Source: a virus
IMG/VR virus record: IMGVR_UViG_3300037502_001819
Location: 1-43,009 of that record
Length of the DNA stretch: 43,009 nucleotides
Reading direction: 5' to 3' (one strand)
Within the stretch, counting starts at the first letter, position 1. The number at the start of each line of letters is the position of its first letter. Of this stretch, positions 21,849-30,354 are shown one piece after another. Made by a program: the position numbers and the translations under genes. The notes under the pieces were generated by a model that was not told the DNA's origin, did not search any database, and saw only the letters and a list, made by a program, of their open reading frames with translations.

Positions 21849-22386
21849 CAGCAGCACATCAGCCGGTTACCTGACGCCCATCAGCGCGCCGCAGGCTTAC
21901 GACGAGGCGCTGGAGCGCGAACTCAGCCAGTGGGTGCGAGCATTGTCGGGCCTTCCGGCAGGCATGGTTCGCCCGCGCTGGACAGCGACACAGGCCGCTA
22001 TTCCTGCTGCCGACGTGAACTGGTGCGGGTTTGGCATTATCGGTTTCACTGCCGACGATGGCCCCTCATTCGTGCGGCAGACCGATGACAGTAATCAGCT
22101 GTGGCGCCATGAGGTGATCGAAACGCTCGCCTCGTTTTACGGTCCGCAGAGCCAGTCCATCGCGACGCTGTTCCGTGACGGGCTGACGGTTGAGCAGAAC
22201 AACGAAACCCTCAAACAGAACGAGCTGTCTCTCGCTGATTACAGTGAACTGACCGCTTTTCCCGAGCTCATCAATAACCAGTGGGTGCGCCGGTACGACA
22301 TCACCGTGCGCCTGCGCCGCAAAGTTATCCGCGATTACGGCATCAAATCTCTGGTCAGCGCGCCAGTATCATTCTTTGGAGATTAA
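21841..22386 (+). CDS. Neck/tail terminator protein
   Basis: 181 residues. The pattern (WCGFGIIGFTADDGPSFV, LWRHEVIETLASFYGPQSQ and NNQWVRRYDITVRLRRKV) fits the phage neck-terminator (LIC_12616-like) group that caps the tail before joining. The GTG at 21841, with GGAGGT four bases upstream, is preferred over the ATG at 21829, which is inside that ribosome site. Directly precedes the sheath. Confidence 0.75.
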   Translation: MSNSSTSAGYLTPISAPQAYDEALERELSQWVRALSGLPAGMVRPRWTATQAAIPAADVNWCGFGIIGFTADDGPSFVRQTDDSNQLWRHEVIETLASFYGPQSQSIATLFRDGLTVEQNNETLKQNELSLADYSELTAFPELINNQWVRRYDITVRLRRKVIRDYGIKSLVSAPVSFFGD

Positions 22387-22389
22387 TCT

Positions 22390-23535
22390 ATGGCACAGGG
22401 CTTACCTGTATCCAACGTTGTAAACGTTGATGTGATCATGTCGCCTACCGCGGCGACGGGTCGTAATTTCGGTTCACTGCTCATTCTCGGCACATCCACT
22501 GTTATCCCTGTGTCAGAGCGCATCCGCCTCTATACCGGATCGGAAGATATCGGCACTGACTTTGGCGAAGACAGCCCGGAGTATGCTGCCGCGCTGGTGT
22601 ATTTCTCTCAGTCACCGCAGCCGACGCAGGTTTATGTGGGTCGCTGGGCCAAAACTCTGGCTACCGGGGAAACCGGCAGCGTAGAGACGCTGGCGCAGGC
22701 TATAAGCGCAGTTCTGCAGTTCACCAACTGGTATGGGCTGGGCATTGCCGATGACGAAGACCTCACCGCAGCCGAGATCACCGCGACCGCCGCCGCAATT
22801 CAGGCATCAAGCCTCAGTCGCGTGTTTGCCGTAACGTCTGACGATTCCGGAATTATCGACTCAGCGTCTACCACTGACATCGCATCAACGCTCAAAGCCG
22901 CTGGCTACGGCCGCACCTTTGTTCAGTATTCGACGAAGAGCAAATATGCGGCGCTGTCTGCATTCGGGCGCGCGTTTACCGTCAACTTCACCGGCAACAA
23001 CACCACGATCACGCTGAAGTTCAAAACCGAGCCGGGCGTGACGTATGAAACCCTGACCAGCTCGCAGGCGGCAGCGGTCGATGCGAAAAATGCCAACGTT
23101 TACGTTTACTACGCGAATGACACGGCAATCCTGCAGCAGGGCGTGATGGCTAACGGTGATTTCTTCGATGAACGCCACGGCCTGGACTGGCTGCAGAACT
23201 ACGTGCAGACCAATCTCTTCAACCTGCTGTACACCTCAACCACCAAAATACCGCAGACAGAGGCCGGTATTACGCGCCTGCTGTCGAATGTCGAGCAGTC
23301 ACTGGATCAGGCTGTGTCGAATGGTCTGGTCGCTCCAGGTGTATGGAATGGCGGCGATATCGGTCAGATCACTGCAGGCGACACGCTGACGAAAGGCTAT
23401 TACGTATATGCGCAGCCGCTGTCTTCTCAAGCGCAGGCTGACCGGGAAGCACGCAAGGCTCCGCTTATTCAGGCGGCAATCAAACTGGCTGGCGCGATTC
23501 ATTACGCCGACGTTCAGATCAACGTTGTTCGCTAA
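22390..23535 (+). CDS. Contractile tail sheath protein (DUF3383)
   Basis: 381 residues. DUF3383 landmarks: [17 protein letters not shown] at the start, [12 protein letters not shown], and the end [20 protein letters not shown]3383 is the sheath of a set of myoviruses, so this gene identifies the tail as contractile. Followed by tube, chaperone and tape-measure genes in standard order. Confidence 0.9.
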   Translation: MAQGLPVSNVVNVDVIMSPTAATGRNFGSLLILGTSTVIPVSERIRLYTGSEDIGTDFGEDSPEYAAALVYFSQSPQPTQVYVGRWAKTLATGETGSVETLAQAISAVLQFTNWYGLGIADDEDLTAAEITATAAAIQASSLSRVFAVTSDDSGIIDSASTTDIASTLKAAGYGRTFVQYSTKSKYAALSAFGRAFTVNFTGNNTTITLKFKTEPGVTYETLTSSQAAAVDAKNANVYVYYANDTAILQQGVMANGDFFDERHGLDWLQNYVQTNLFNLLYTSTTKIPQTEAGITRLLSNVEQSLDQAVSNGLVAPGVWNGGDIGQITAGDTLTKGYYVYAQPLSSQAQADREARKAPLIQAAIKLAGAIHYADVQINVVR

Positions 23536-23545
23536 GGGGACATAA

Positions 23546-23986
23546 ATGGCGACTTATTCTTTTATGGACGTCGTCGCGTCCCTTACCGGACCGACTGGCT
23601 CTATCGACCTCGGCTATGGCTCTGCTAACTCCGAGGAAGGCATTACCGTCACCATGACGGAATCCAAAAACACCATGACGATCGGCGCTGATGGCGAGGT
23701 GATGCACAGCCTCCACGCAGGTAAAAGCGGCACCATGACAGTTACGCTGCTTAAAACCTCCCCGGTCAACAAAAAGCTGTCCCTGATGTACAACGCACAA
23801 AGCCAGTCCTCGGCACTGTGGGGCAACAACGTCATCGTTCTGCGTAACCATGCGTCAGGCGATATCACGACTGCACGCTCGGTCGCGTTTCAGAAGCAGC
23901 CAGACCATGCAGACGCCAAAGTGGGCAATACCAAATCTTGGGTGTTCGACTGCGGCAAAATCGACCAAGTTCTCGGGGAGTTCTAA
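23546..23986 (+). CDS. Tail tube protein (DUF3277)
   Basis: 146 residues. YSFMDVVASLTGPTGSIDLG, a beta-rich core and GKIDQVLGEF at the end match DUF3277, the inner tube of DUF3383 myoviruses. The ribosome site AAGGGGACATAA precedes the ATG. Stops three bases before the chaperone gene. Confidence 0.88.
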   Translation: MATYSFMDVVASLTGPTGSIDLGYGSANSEEGITVTMTESKNTMTIGADGEVMHSLHAGKSGTMTVTLLKTSPVNKKLSLMYNAQSQSSALWGNNVIVLRNHASGDITTARSVAFQKQPDHADAKVGNTKSWVFDCGKIDQVLGEF

Positions 23987-23989
23987 CGG

Positions 23990-24406
23990 ATGGAATTTGA
24001 AATCAAAGGCCTGCAGTACCGCACGGCAAAGCTCAGCGTATTCGATCAGCTCAAAGTTTCCCGCAAACTGCTACCGGTTCTGGCCGGGATGCTGGCTGAT
24101 TTTCAGAGCATCAAAGCCGCAGCAGAAGGCGGTGACGTTTATAAGGCGATGGAAACCGCGTTGCCGAAAATCGCAGACTCACTGGCGGACATGTCAGAAG
24201 AGGATACCAACGCGATCATCTTTCCCTGTCTGTCGGTAGTATCCCGACAGAACGGTAAAGGTTGGTCGCCTGTTATGTCGCAGGGAACCCTGATGTTCGA
24301 CGACATCGACCTGATGAGCATGTTGCAGATGGTTGGTCGGGTGGTAGGCGACAGCCTGGGAAATTTTTTGCCCGCACTCCCCGCCAGCGAGACTGCGCCC
24401 CAGTAA
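23990..24406 (+). CDS. Tail assembly chaperone (gpG-like, 0-frame product)
   Basis: 138 residues, helical, lying between tube and tape-measure genes, the site of tail chaperones in long-tailed phages. FEIKGLQYRTAKLSVFDQL and MLADFQSIKAAAEGG match the Phage_TAC type. Near its 3' end is a slippery sequence A AAT TTT TTG at 24361-24370, from which a -1 slip gives a longer product ending at 24603. Confidence 0.8.
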   Translation: MEFEIKGLQYRTAKLSVFDQLKVSRKLLPVLAGMLADFQSIKAAAEGGDVYKAMETALPKIADSLADMSEEDTNAIIFPCLSVVSRQNGKGWSPVMSQGTLMFDDIDLMSMLQMVGRVVGDSLGNFLPALPASETAPQ

Positions 24407-24603
24407 GCGGCCTGACGCTGGAATCACTTCCTGATGGCGAAGATTTTCTGATGCGCCCGGTCGATGCCGGGTACATCAGCTATTCCGCCCTGAAGGATGG
24501 CTCAGTTGACCTTGCAGACATCGCCCGGATGAACGACTGGCTCGACCTTAAGGCAGACAACAATAACCGCATAGAGCGCTGGAGAGAGGCAAATGAACGC
24601 TGA
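24361..24603 (+). CDS. -1 frameshift extension of the tail chaperone (gpGT-like)
   Basis: In the -1 frame, translation continues about 80 codons after A AAT TTT (24361-24367) with GLTLESLPDGEDFLMRPVDA and WLDLKADNNNRIERWREAN. The extension has no good start codon of its own, and its end overlaps the tape-measure start. T TTT TTG at 24364-24370 is a second overlapping slip site. This matches the conserved lambda G/GT programmed frameshift, in which the fusion recruits the tail tube to the tape measure. Confidence 0.78.
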   Translation, partial: KFFARTPRQRDCAPVSGLTLESLPDGEDFLMRPVDAGYISYSALKDGSVDLADIARMNDWLDLKADNNNRIERWREANER

Positions 24604-26572
24604 GACTATCAAGGATTTTCTGGTAAGCCTCGGCTTTCAGGTTGATGAGGCTGGTGCTCGAAAATTTGATGCGGTCATCGCCGGAACAACCGCTCAGGCA
24701 GTAAAACTGGGTGTGGCTGTAGAGGCAACAGCTCTTTCAGTCGTCGCCTTTACTGCGAAAATCGCCAGCGGCCTCGACCAGCTTTACTGGGCTTCTCAGC
24801 GCACAGGAGCGACGGTCGCTGGCATTCAGGCGATTGGATATGCCGCGTCTCAGGCAGGGTCGAGTGCAGAAGCCGCGCGCGGCTCGCTGGAAAGCCTCTC
24901 GCGCTTTATGCGTAACAACCCCGGCGCCGAAGGTTTCCTGAATCGTCTGGGCGTACAGACGCGTGATGCCAGCGGCAACATGCGGGATATGGCGTCCATC
25001 TTCACTGGCGTCGGCCAGCAGCTGAGCAAAATGCCTTACTACCGCGCAAATCAGTATGCGCAGATGCTGGGCATTGATGAAAACACCCTGATGGCAATGC
25101 GGCGCGGGCTGGGCCAGTTCAGCGCTCAGTATACGCAGATGGCAAAGGCTATCGGCTTTAATGCTGACCAGGCTGCTGTCAGCTCTAACCGCTTTATGAC
25201 GTCTCTGCGCGCATTCGGCCAGATGGCAGGGATGGCGCGCGACAAGATCGGCTCTAACCTGGCTGAGGGGCTTGCTGGCTCAATCGACACGCTCCGCAAG
25301 CAAATCGTCGACAACTTCCCGAAGATTGAGCAGACGATTACCAGCGGCGTGAAGGGCATCCTGTGGCTTGCTGAGGTCATCGGTCGTGTCGTGTACCGGC
25401 TGATACAGGCTGGTGGTGACATCATGCAGTGGTGGTCGTCGCTGGACAAGTCGACGCAGCGCCTGATTGAAGTATTCGGCGCGCTCGTCATCGCCTGGCG
25501 CATCCTGAATGGTGCGTTCCTGATGTCCCCGATAGGGATTATTACTGCTCTCGGCCTTGCCATTCTCGCGCTGTACGATGATTACAAAACGTGGAAGGAA
25601 GGCGGACAGTCGCTTATCGACTGGAAGGAGTGGGAGCCTGATATCAAGGCCGCCCAAAAAGGTATTGAAAACTTCGCTAACAGCGTAAAAGACCTCGCTA
25701 AAGAAGTGGCGAACCTTTTTGGCATTGATCCAAAGGAATGGAGCCTTAAATGGGACTTCAGCAACCTTACCCATAACCTCGATGAAATGGCCAAGATGCT
25801 GAAGATGATCGGCGACTTGCTTCATGCAATTGAGGATGGGCGCTGGTCGGACGTATCGTCTATCGGCAAACAGTTGCTGAAACAGGGAAGCGATCAGCCT
25901 GACGCGCTACCTGGTGTAACCAAAAATGCATTAGAAACACGACAAAAAGCAATTGGCTTTTGGGATCAGGTCAAGGAACGCTGGAGCGCAGGTGGTTGGT
26001 ATAATGCCAAAAATGCACCTAAGCCTACCAAAGATGGCGCGGCACTCCTTGGATGGATGAAGCCTGCACTGGATAAACTTGAGCAGGTCTATCGCTTACC
26101 AGAGGGGCTGCTGCGAAGCGTTGCGATAACCGAATCCGCAGGAAATCCTAATGCCATGTCTGGCGCTGGCGCACAGGGTCTGTTTCAGCTGATGCCCGGC
26201 ACGGCTAAGGATTTGGGGCTGCGTGGCAATGATGCATTCGATCCGATGAAATCGGCCCAGGCTGCGGCGAAATATCTTTCTCAGCTGCTTAAAGCCAGTA
26301 ATGGCGGCCTTCCCAAAGCGCTCGCGTCTTATAACTGGGGTATCGGTAACGTGCAGAAGCATGGCATGGCGCTAATGCCGGAGGAGACCCGGAACTATAT
26401 TCCGCGTGTTCTCAGCAATATGCCATCTGCCGGCGCACCGACAATCAGCCAGGAAACCAATATTCATATTCACGGCGTGAGTGATCCGGGTCAGGCTGGC
26501 AAAGCCGTAGCTGACCAGCAAACCTCCGTTAATTCTCGCCTCAGTCAAACACTGGCTACAGGTCCGCGCTAA
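24593..26572 (+). CDS. Tail tape measure protein with lytic transglycosylase domain
   Basis: 659 residues. N-terminal half helical with Ala-rich segments; two hydrophobic stretches (about 285-325) typical of tape measures; C-terminal SLT domain at about 485-600: AITESAGNPNAMSGAGAQGLFQLMP in two parts with the catalytic Glu in ITESAG, and YLSQLLKASNGGLPKALASYNWG. Sets tail length and opens peptidoglycan at infection. The C-terminus has a His-rich NIHIHG. Length would suit a tail of about 100 nm by the usual 1.5 A per residue. Confidence 0.9.
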   Translation: MNAETIKDFLVSLGFQVDEAGARKFDAVIAGTTAQAVKLGVAVEATALSVVAFTAKIASGLDQLYWASQRTGATVAGIQAIGYAASQAGSSAEAARGSLESLSRFMRNNPGAEGFLNRLGVQTRDASGNMRDMASIFTGVGQQLSKMPYYRANQYAQMLGIDENTLMAMRRGLGQFSAQYTQMAKAIGFNADQAAVSSNRFMTSLRAFGQMAGMARDKIGSNLAEGLAGSIDTLRKQIVDNFPKIEQTITSGVKGILWLAEVIGRVVYRLIQAGGDIMQWWSSLDKSTQRLIEVFGALVIAWRILNGAFLMSPIGIITALGLAILALYDDYKTWKEGGQSLIDWKEWEPDIKAAQKGIENFANSVKDLAKEVANLFGIDPKEWSLKWDFSNLTHNLDEMAKMLKMIGDLLHAIEDGRWSDVSSIGKQLLKQGSDQPDALPGVTKNALETRQKAIGFWDQVKERWSAGGWYNAKNAPKPTKDGAALLGWMKPALDKLEQVYRLPEGLLRSVAITESAGNPNAMSGAGAQGLFQLMPGTAKDLGLRGNDAFDPMKSAQAAAKYLSQLLKASNGGLPKALASYNWGIGNVQKHGMALMPEETRNYIPRVLSNMPSAGAPTISQETNIHIHGVSDPGQAGKAVADQQTSVNSRLSQTLATGPR

Positions 26573-27147
26573 TGGATATTCTCTCTACGCTGTTTTCACT
26601 GCAAAGCCGCAAGATAGGGCTGATAGTGCCTGACGTGGTTATTTCGGAGAAACATAGTGACACGCTTGAAATCACCGAGCATCCGGTAGAAGACAAGGCG
26701 CCAGTGGCTGACCATGCTTTCCGGCGCCCTTCGGATTTGGTGATGGAAGTTGGCTTTTCCGGTGGTGGCTCGTTACTCGATTTGCTCGATACATCATCAA
26801 TTGGCCTTAGCCTTGGACTGAGCCCGAAGGAAGTGTACAAGGAGCTTCTCGACCTGCAGCGCAGCCGTGTTCCGTTCAGCGTCACAACCGGCAAGCGGAT
26901 TTACAGCAATATGCTTATTCGCGTTCTGGACGTGACCACCGATAAAACGACAGAGAATGTATTGTCAGCAACACTGACGCTCAGGGAGGTTTTAATCACC
27001 CAAACCCAGAGTGTAAACGTTGCAGACAAAGGAAAAATGACGGAGGGAGTTAGCACCTCTGAAGTTCAAAATTCCGGCGTTAAATCCACTATCCCTGGAG
27101 ACGATGCTTCGTTCCTTCAAAAAGTGGCCTGGTGGTGGAGCCTATGA
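26572..27147 (+). CDS. Baseplate Dit-like / hub-adjacent protein
   Basis: 191 residues. ADHAFRRPSDLVMEVGFSGG, YKELLDLQRSRVPFSVTTGKRIYSNMLI and SATLTLREVLITQTQ fit a Dit-like or gp53-like baseplate protein that attaches the tube to the baseplate. Its ATG overlaps the tape-measure stop (TAATG). First baseplate gene. Confidence 0.75.
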   Translation: MDILSTLFSLQSRKIGLIVPDVVISEKHSDTLEITEHPVEDKAPVADHAFRRPSDLVMEVGFSGGGSLLDLLDTSSIGLSLGLSPKEVYKELLDLQRSRVPFSVTTGKRIYSNMLIRVLDVTTDKTTENVLSATLTLREVLITQTQSVNVADKGKMTEGVSTSEVQNSGVKSTIPGDDASFLQKVAWWWSL

Positions 27148-27449
27148 AAATTTCTGAAATCCCACTCACGCCTGATAACCAGCAATTCAACACGGCGATC
27201 AATGGCGTCAATTATTCAATTCTGACGCTGTGGCGTGATGATGCGGGCTGGATTATCGATTTACGTGACAGCAGTGGCGCGGACATTGTCACCGGAATTC
27301 CTCTGGTGACCGGCGCAAACCTTCTGGCGCAATTTTCATACCTCAATCTTGGCTTTGGTCTGGCCGTAGTTTGTGATGATCCGGCACAGGATTACCCCAC
27401 CAAAACTGATTTAGGCATTAGCAGCCATTTGCTGGCAGTAACGGAGTAA
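27144..27449 (+). CDS. Baseplate plug protein (DUF6983-like)
   Basis: 101 residues. IPLTPDNQQFNTAINGVNY, LTLWRDDAGWIIDLRD and YLNLGFGLAVVCDDPAQDYP are typical of the small baseplate plug family found between Dit and hub genes. ATGA overlap with the previous gene and a two-base gap to the hub gene. Confidence 0.78.
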   Translation: MKISEIPLTPDNQQFNTAINGVNYSILTLWRDDAGWIIDLRDSSGADIVTGIPLVTGANLLAQFSYLNLGFGLAVVCDDPAQDYPTKTDLGISSHLLAVTE

Positions 27450-27451
27450 GC

Positions 27452-28456
27452 ATGTCTCAGAACTGGATGCGACATTTCGAGCTGCAAATACTGTCCGAAA
27501 AGGGCGAAGGCATCAGCCTGAGTGATTTCAAGGTAGTGTTTAACATTACCTGGACAGATACCCGCTGGCCCCGTGTAGCGATGGTGCGGATCTATAACCT
27601 GTCGAAAGACACGGCCTCTCGCATTCTGGGGCAGGAGTTCGCGAAAATTAAAATCATCGCTGGCTATGATGGGATGGGATACTCAACCGATCAGAACTTC
27701 GGGGAAATATTCAGTGGAGATATTCGCTTTACTGTGACCGGTCGTGATAATCCCACCGATACCTGGGTGCTAATTCAGGCGATTGACGGCCATCAGGCAT
27801 TCATGAACGCCAGCGTTACCACAACGCTGGCTGCCGGATATACGGTTGCAGATGTTCACTCTGCTGCCATGGATAGCTTTAGCCCGTATGGCGTGACGAA
27901 AGGCATCACCGGCGACGCGCCTGCGACGGTCTTCCCCCGAGGGCGGGTGATTTACCAGTCAACGCGCGATGTAATGGACAATGTAGCCGCGCAGTGTGGT
28001 GCTACCTGGCAACTTGTTGATGGTCAGGCGCAGATGGTGCCGACCGATAAATATGTTCAGGAAGCGATATTGCTGAACAGCGATACCGGCCTGATCGGGA
28101 TGCCTCAGCAGACCATGGGCGCCGGCGTGAACGTGCGCTGCCTGATAAACCCGAATATTAGGTTGAAAGGTCTGGTGCAGATTGATCAGGCGTCGGTGTA
28201 CCGGGCCAGCCTGTCAGCAGACGAGGTTAAAGCCCTGCCGGGTAGGGCCAGCGAAGACAACACAAACGGCAACCTGAGCGTGAATGGAACACTGCAACAA
28301 CCTGCAAGTATTGCGGCTGACGGCGTGTATATCGTATCGGCTATAGATTATACTGGCGATACCAGAGGTCAGCCGTGGTACATGGATCTGATGTGCATAG
28401 CGCGCGGGTCTGCTGACCTGCAGAATAGCTCCTACTTACTCAAATCTTCAGGATGA
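27452..28456 (+). CDS. Baseplate hub protein (gpD/gp27-like)
   Basis: 334 residues, mainly beta. MSQNWMRHFELQILSEKGEG, VRIYNLSKDTASRI and IFSGDIRFTVTGRDNPTDTW suggest the hub protein that joins the tube and spike. Lies before the spike gene but is separated from it by the lipoprotein gene at 28464-29180, which looks inserted. Confidence 0.8.
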   Translation: MSQNWMRHFELQILSEKGEGISLSDFKVVFNITWTDTRWPRVAMVRIYNLSKDTASRILGQEFAKIKIIAGYDGMGYSTDQNFGEIFSGDIRFTVTGRDNPTDTWVLIQAIDGHQAFMNASVTTTLAAGYTVADVHSAAMDSFSPYGVTKGITGDAPATVFPRGRVIYQSTRDVMDNVAAQCGATWQLVDGQAQMVPTDKYVQEAILLNSDTGLIGMPQQTMGAGVNVRCLINPNIRLKGLVQIDQASVYRASLSADEVKALPGRASEDNTNGNLSVNGTLQQPASIAADGVYIVSAIDYTGDTRGQPWYMDLMCIARGSADLQNSSYLLKSSG

Positions 28457-28463
28457 ATTATTG

Positions 28464-29180
28464 ATGAATAAGTTATTTGTGTTGTCAGTTCTGTCTACCA
28501 TTTTTCTGTCAGCATGCAGTTGGGACCCCGGTGGATTTAAAGCTCAAGATAAATGGTTGGCTGATAAAAAGTCAGAAGAAATAGCATATAAGAAAAAAAT
28601 TCTTGAAGAACAAAAAGAAAGAGCTGAAGAACAAAAACAACGAGAAACTGACTTTTATAAAAACCACCCAGAGGTACTGGTGCCAAAAATTGAAGTTAAG
28701 TCCTCTACTAACGAGCAGTTGGCGTCAGCAATTAATTCTCTAGATTTCGTTACAAGATTTCCTAACGACCAAACACTGGATAACGTTTATGTCAAAGTGG
28801 GAGGGTTTCCACTTACATTAAGACGTTTTCAGCTCTCCATTAAACAGTTCGCGGATGAATGCCAGAGAGTGTCAGCATATAACAATGCTGATTATAAAAG
28901 GCTTTGCGCTTACAGCTTAACAAATGGCCTACAAGATTTTGCGTCGGTGATAAAAAACCCAAGTATACCGGATAAAACAAAAAGCTCCGCGCTTAGTGAG
29001 GCATCGTACGGTAGCTACATTGACTTCGAACACGCAGCAAAGCTTGCACAGATGCATTTTAAACTATGTGAGAACAATCATAATAAAGGTTATGTTGAAA
29101 TGGTTACAGTTGCTGTTCCATGCGATGGTAAATCAGATGTATTAAATATTTATGCTGCAAGGAAAATTGGCGTAATTTAA
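28464..29180 (+). CDS. Lipoprotein moron inserted in the baseplate operon
   Basis: 238 residues. Signal peptide MNKLFVLSVLSTIFLSAC with lipobox LSAC; Ser at +2 after Cys suggests the outer membrane. A coiled segment (KKSEEIAYKKKILEEQKERAEE) follows, then a globular part with four Cys. No family recognised. The DNA is clearly AT-richer than its neighbours, it splits hub and spike genes, and it ends in its own terminator (29211-29232). This is the profile of a lysogenic-conversion or superinfection-exclusion moron. The first codon may be the TTG at 28461, but the ATG at 28464 is preferred. Confidence 0.82.
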   Translation: MNKLFVLSVLSTIFLSACSWDPGGFKAQDKWLADKKSEEIAYKKKILEEQKERAEEQKQRETDFYKNHPEVLVPKIEVKSSTNEQLASAINSLDFVTRFPNDQTLDNVYVKVGGFPLTLRRFQLSIKQFADECQRVSAYNNADYKRLCAYSLTNGLQDFASVIKNPSIPDKTKSSALSEASYGSYIDFEHAAKLAQMHFKLCENNHNKGYVEMVTVAVPCDGKSDVLNIYAARKIGVI

Positions 29181-29210
29181 ATATATATCATACTTTTTAA
29201 ATCTAATTAA

Positions 29211-29232
29211 AACCCGCTCCGGCGGGTTTTTT
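29211..29232 (+). terminator. Intrinsic terminator after the lipoprotein gene
   Basis: AACCCGC-TCCG-GCGGGTT followed by TTTT: a 7-bp stem, tetraloop and U-tract. It sits in the middle of the late operon, so the late transcript must pass it (antitermination), while transcripts that start near the lipoprotein gene would stop. Confidence 0.85.
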
Positions 29233-29248
29233 ATTGGCCGGAGTAAAC

Positions 29249-30001
29249 ATGTCCGTCAATCCTCAGTCGCTGGCTGGCGGCGAACAGCAGGCGATGAAGG
29301 TTCTTTCTGACACCATCTTCTCTATGCTGCGCGTCTCAATGCCTGGCATCATCCAGTCTTTCGACCCTATAGCGTGCACCTGCACTGTTCAGCCGGCCAT
29401 TTCAGGTCAGGTTGCAGACGAAACAGGCGAATTTAAATCTGCGCCGCTGCCGTTACTCGTTGACGTGCCGGTGGTGTTCCCGCGCGGCGGCGGCTGCACC
29501 ATTACTTTCCCTGTGAAAACAGGCGACGAGTGCCTGGTGGTGTTTTCCGATCGCTGCATTGATTTCTGGTGGCAGAACGGTGGTGTACAGGAGCCGGTTG
29601 ATCCTCGTCAGCACGACCTGTCAGACGCCTTTGCATTCATCGGCCCGCAATCGCAGGCGGAAGTGATAGGCAATATCAGCACCTCGACGCTTCAGATGCG
29701 CACCGATGACGGTGCGGCTTATATCGAGCTCGACCCAAACAGCCACGCCGTAAATATCGTGGCGCCGGGCGGCCTGAACGTTACGACGCCTCTCGCAAAA
29801 TTCAGCGCGGCCGTAACCATTAACGGATTGCTGACGTGGATGGGCGGCATGGTGGGTAGCCTGGCAACCGGAACCGCGGCGAAAATTACTGGTGCCATTG
29901 AGTTTATAGGCTCCCTCAAATCCAACGGCAAAGACATCAGCGACAGCCACACGCATAGCGGCGTGCAGTCTGGCACTGGTAACTCTGGCAAGGTGAACTG
30001 A
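29249..30001 (+). CDS. Gp138-type membrane-puncturing spike protein
   Basis: 250 residues. N-terminal OB-like domain (FDPIACTCTVQPAI, VPVVFPRGGGCTITFPVKTGDECLVVF, IDFWWQNGG) matches Phage_Gp138_N, followed by a beta-helical stalk and a tip ending DSHTHSGVQSGTG. The HTH histidines are typical of iron-binding spike tips. Pierces the outer membrane at infection. The ATG at 29249 follows CCGGAGTAAAC. Confidence 0.88.
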   Translation: MSVNPQSLAGGEQQAMKVLSDTIFSMLRVSMPGIIQSFDPIACTCTVQPAISGQVADETGEFKSAPLPLLVDVPVVFPRGGGCTITFPVKTGDECLVVFSDRCIDFWWQNGGVQEPVDPRQHDLSDAFAFIGPQSQAEVIGNISTSTLQMRTDDGAAYIELDPNSHAVNIVAPGGLNVTTPLAKFSAAVTINGLLTWMGGMVGSLATGTAAKITGAIEFIGSLKSNGKDISDSHTHSGVQSGTGNSGKVN

Positions 30002-30354
30002 TGCGATACAGACGCGAAGATGATGATGGTGATTACACCTTCGGGCAGGGCGATGATACCTGGCTGATTAACTCCCCGGAGACGGTGGCGCAGGCAATAA
30101 AAACGCGCTTCCTGCTGTGGTACGGGCAGTGGTTCCTCGACACGACAGAAGGCACGCCTTGGATTCAGTCTGTGTTGGGCAAGCAGAAGCCAGAAACCTA
30201 TAACCTCGCCATTCGCCAGCGCATCCTTGAGACGCAGGGCGTTAACTCTATCAAGTCGTTCGATACGACGCTAAACACCTCATCCCGCCGCGTAGTGTTT
30301 ACCGCGACGATCGACACTATCTACGGAACGACGACAGTCACAAGCGAGGCGTAA
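30001..30354 (+). CDS. Baseplate wedge protein (gp25/GpW-like)
   Basis: 117 residues. LINSPETVAQAIKTRFLLWYGQWFLDTTEGTPW resembles the N-terminal part of gp25/DUF2634-type wedge proteins that nucleate the sheath. Coupled to the spike and J-like genes (TGATG and TAATG overlaps). Confidence 0.82.
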   Translation: MRYRREDDDGDYTFGQGDDTWLINSPETVAQAIKTRFLLWYGQWFLDTTEGTPWIQSVLGKQKPETYNLAIRQRILETQGVNSIKSFDTTLNTSSRRVVFTATIDTIYGTTTVTSEA

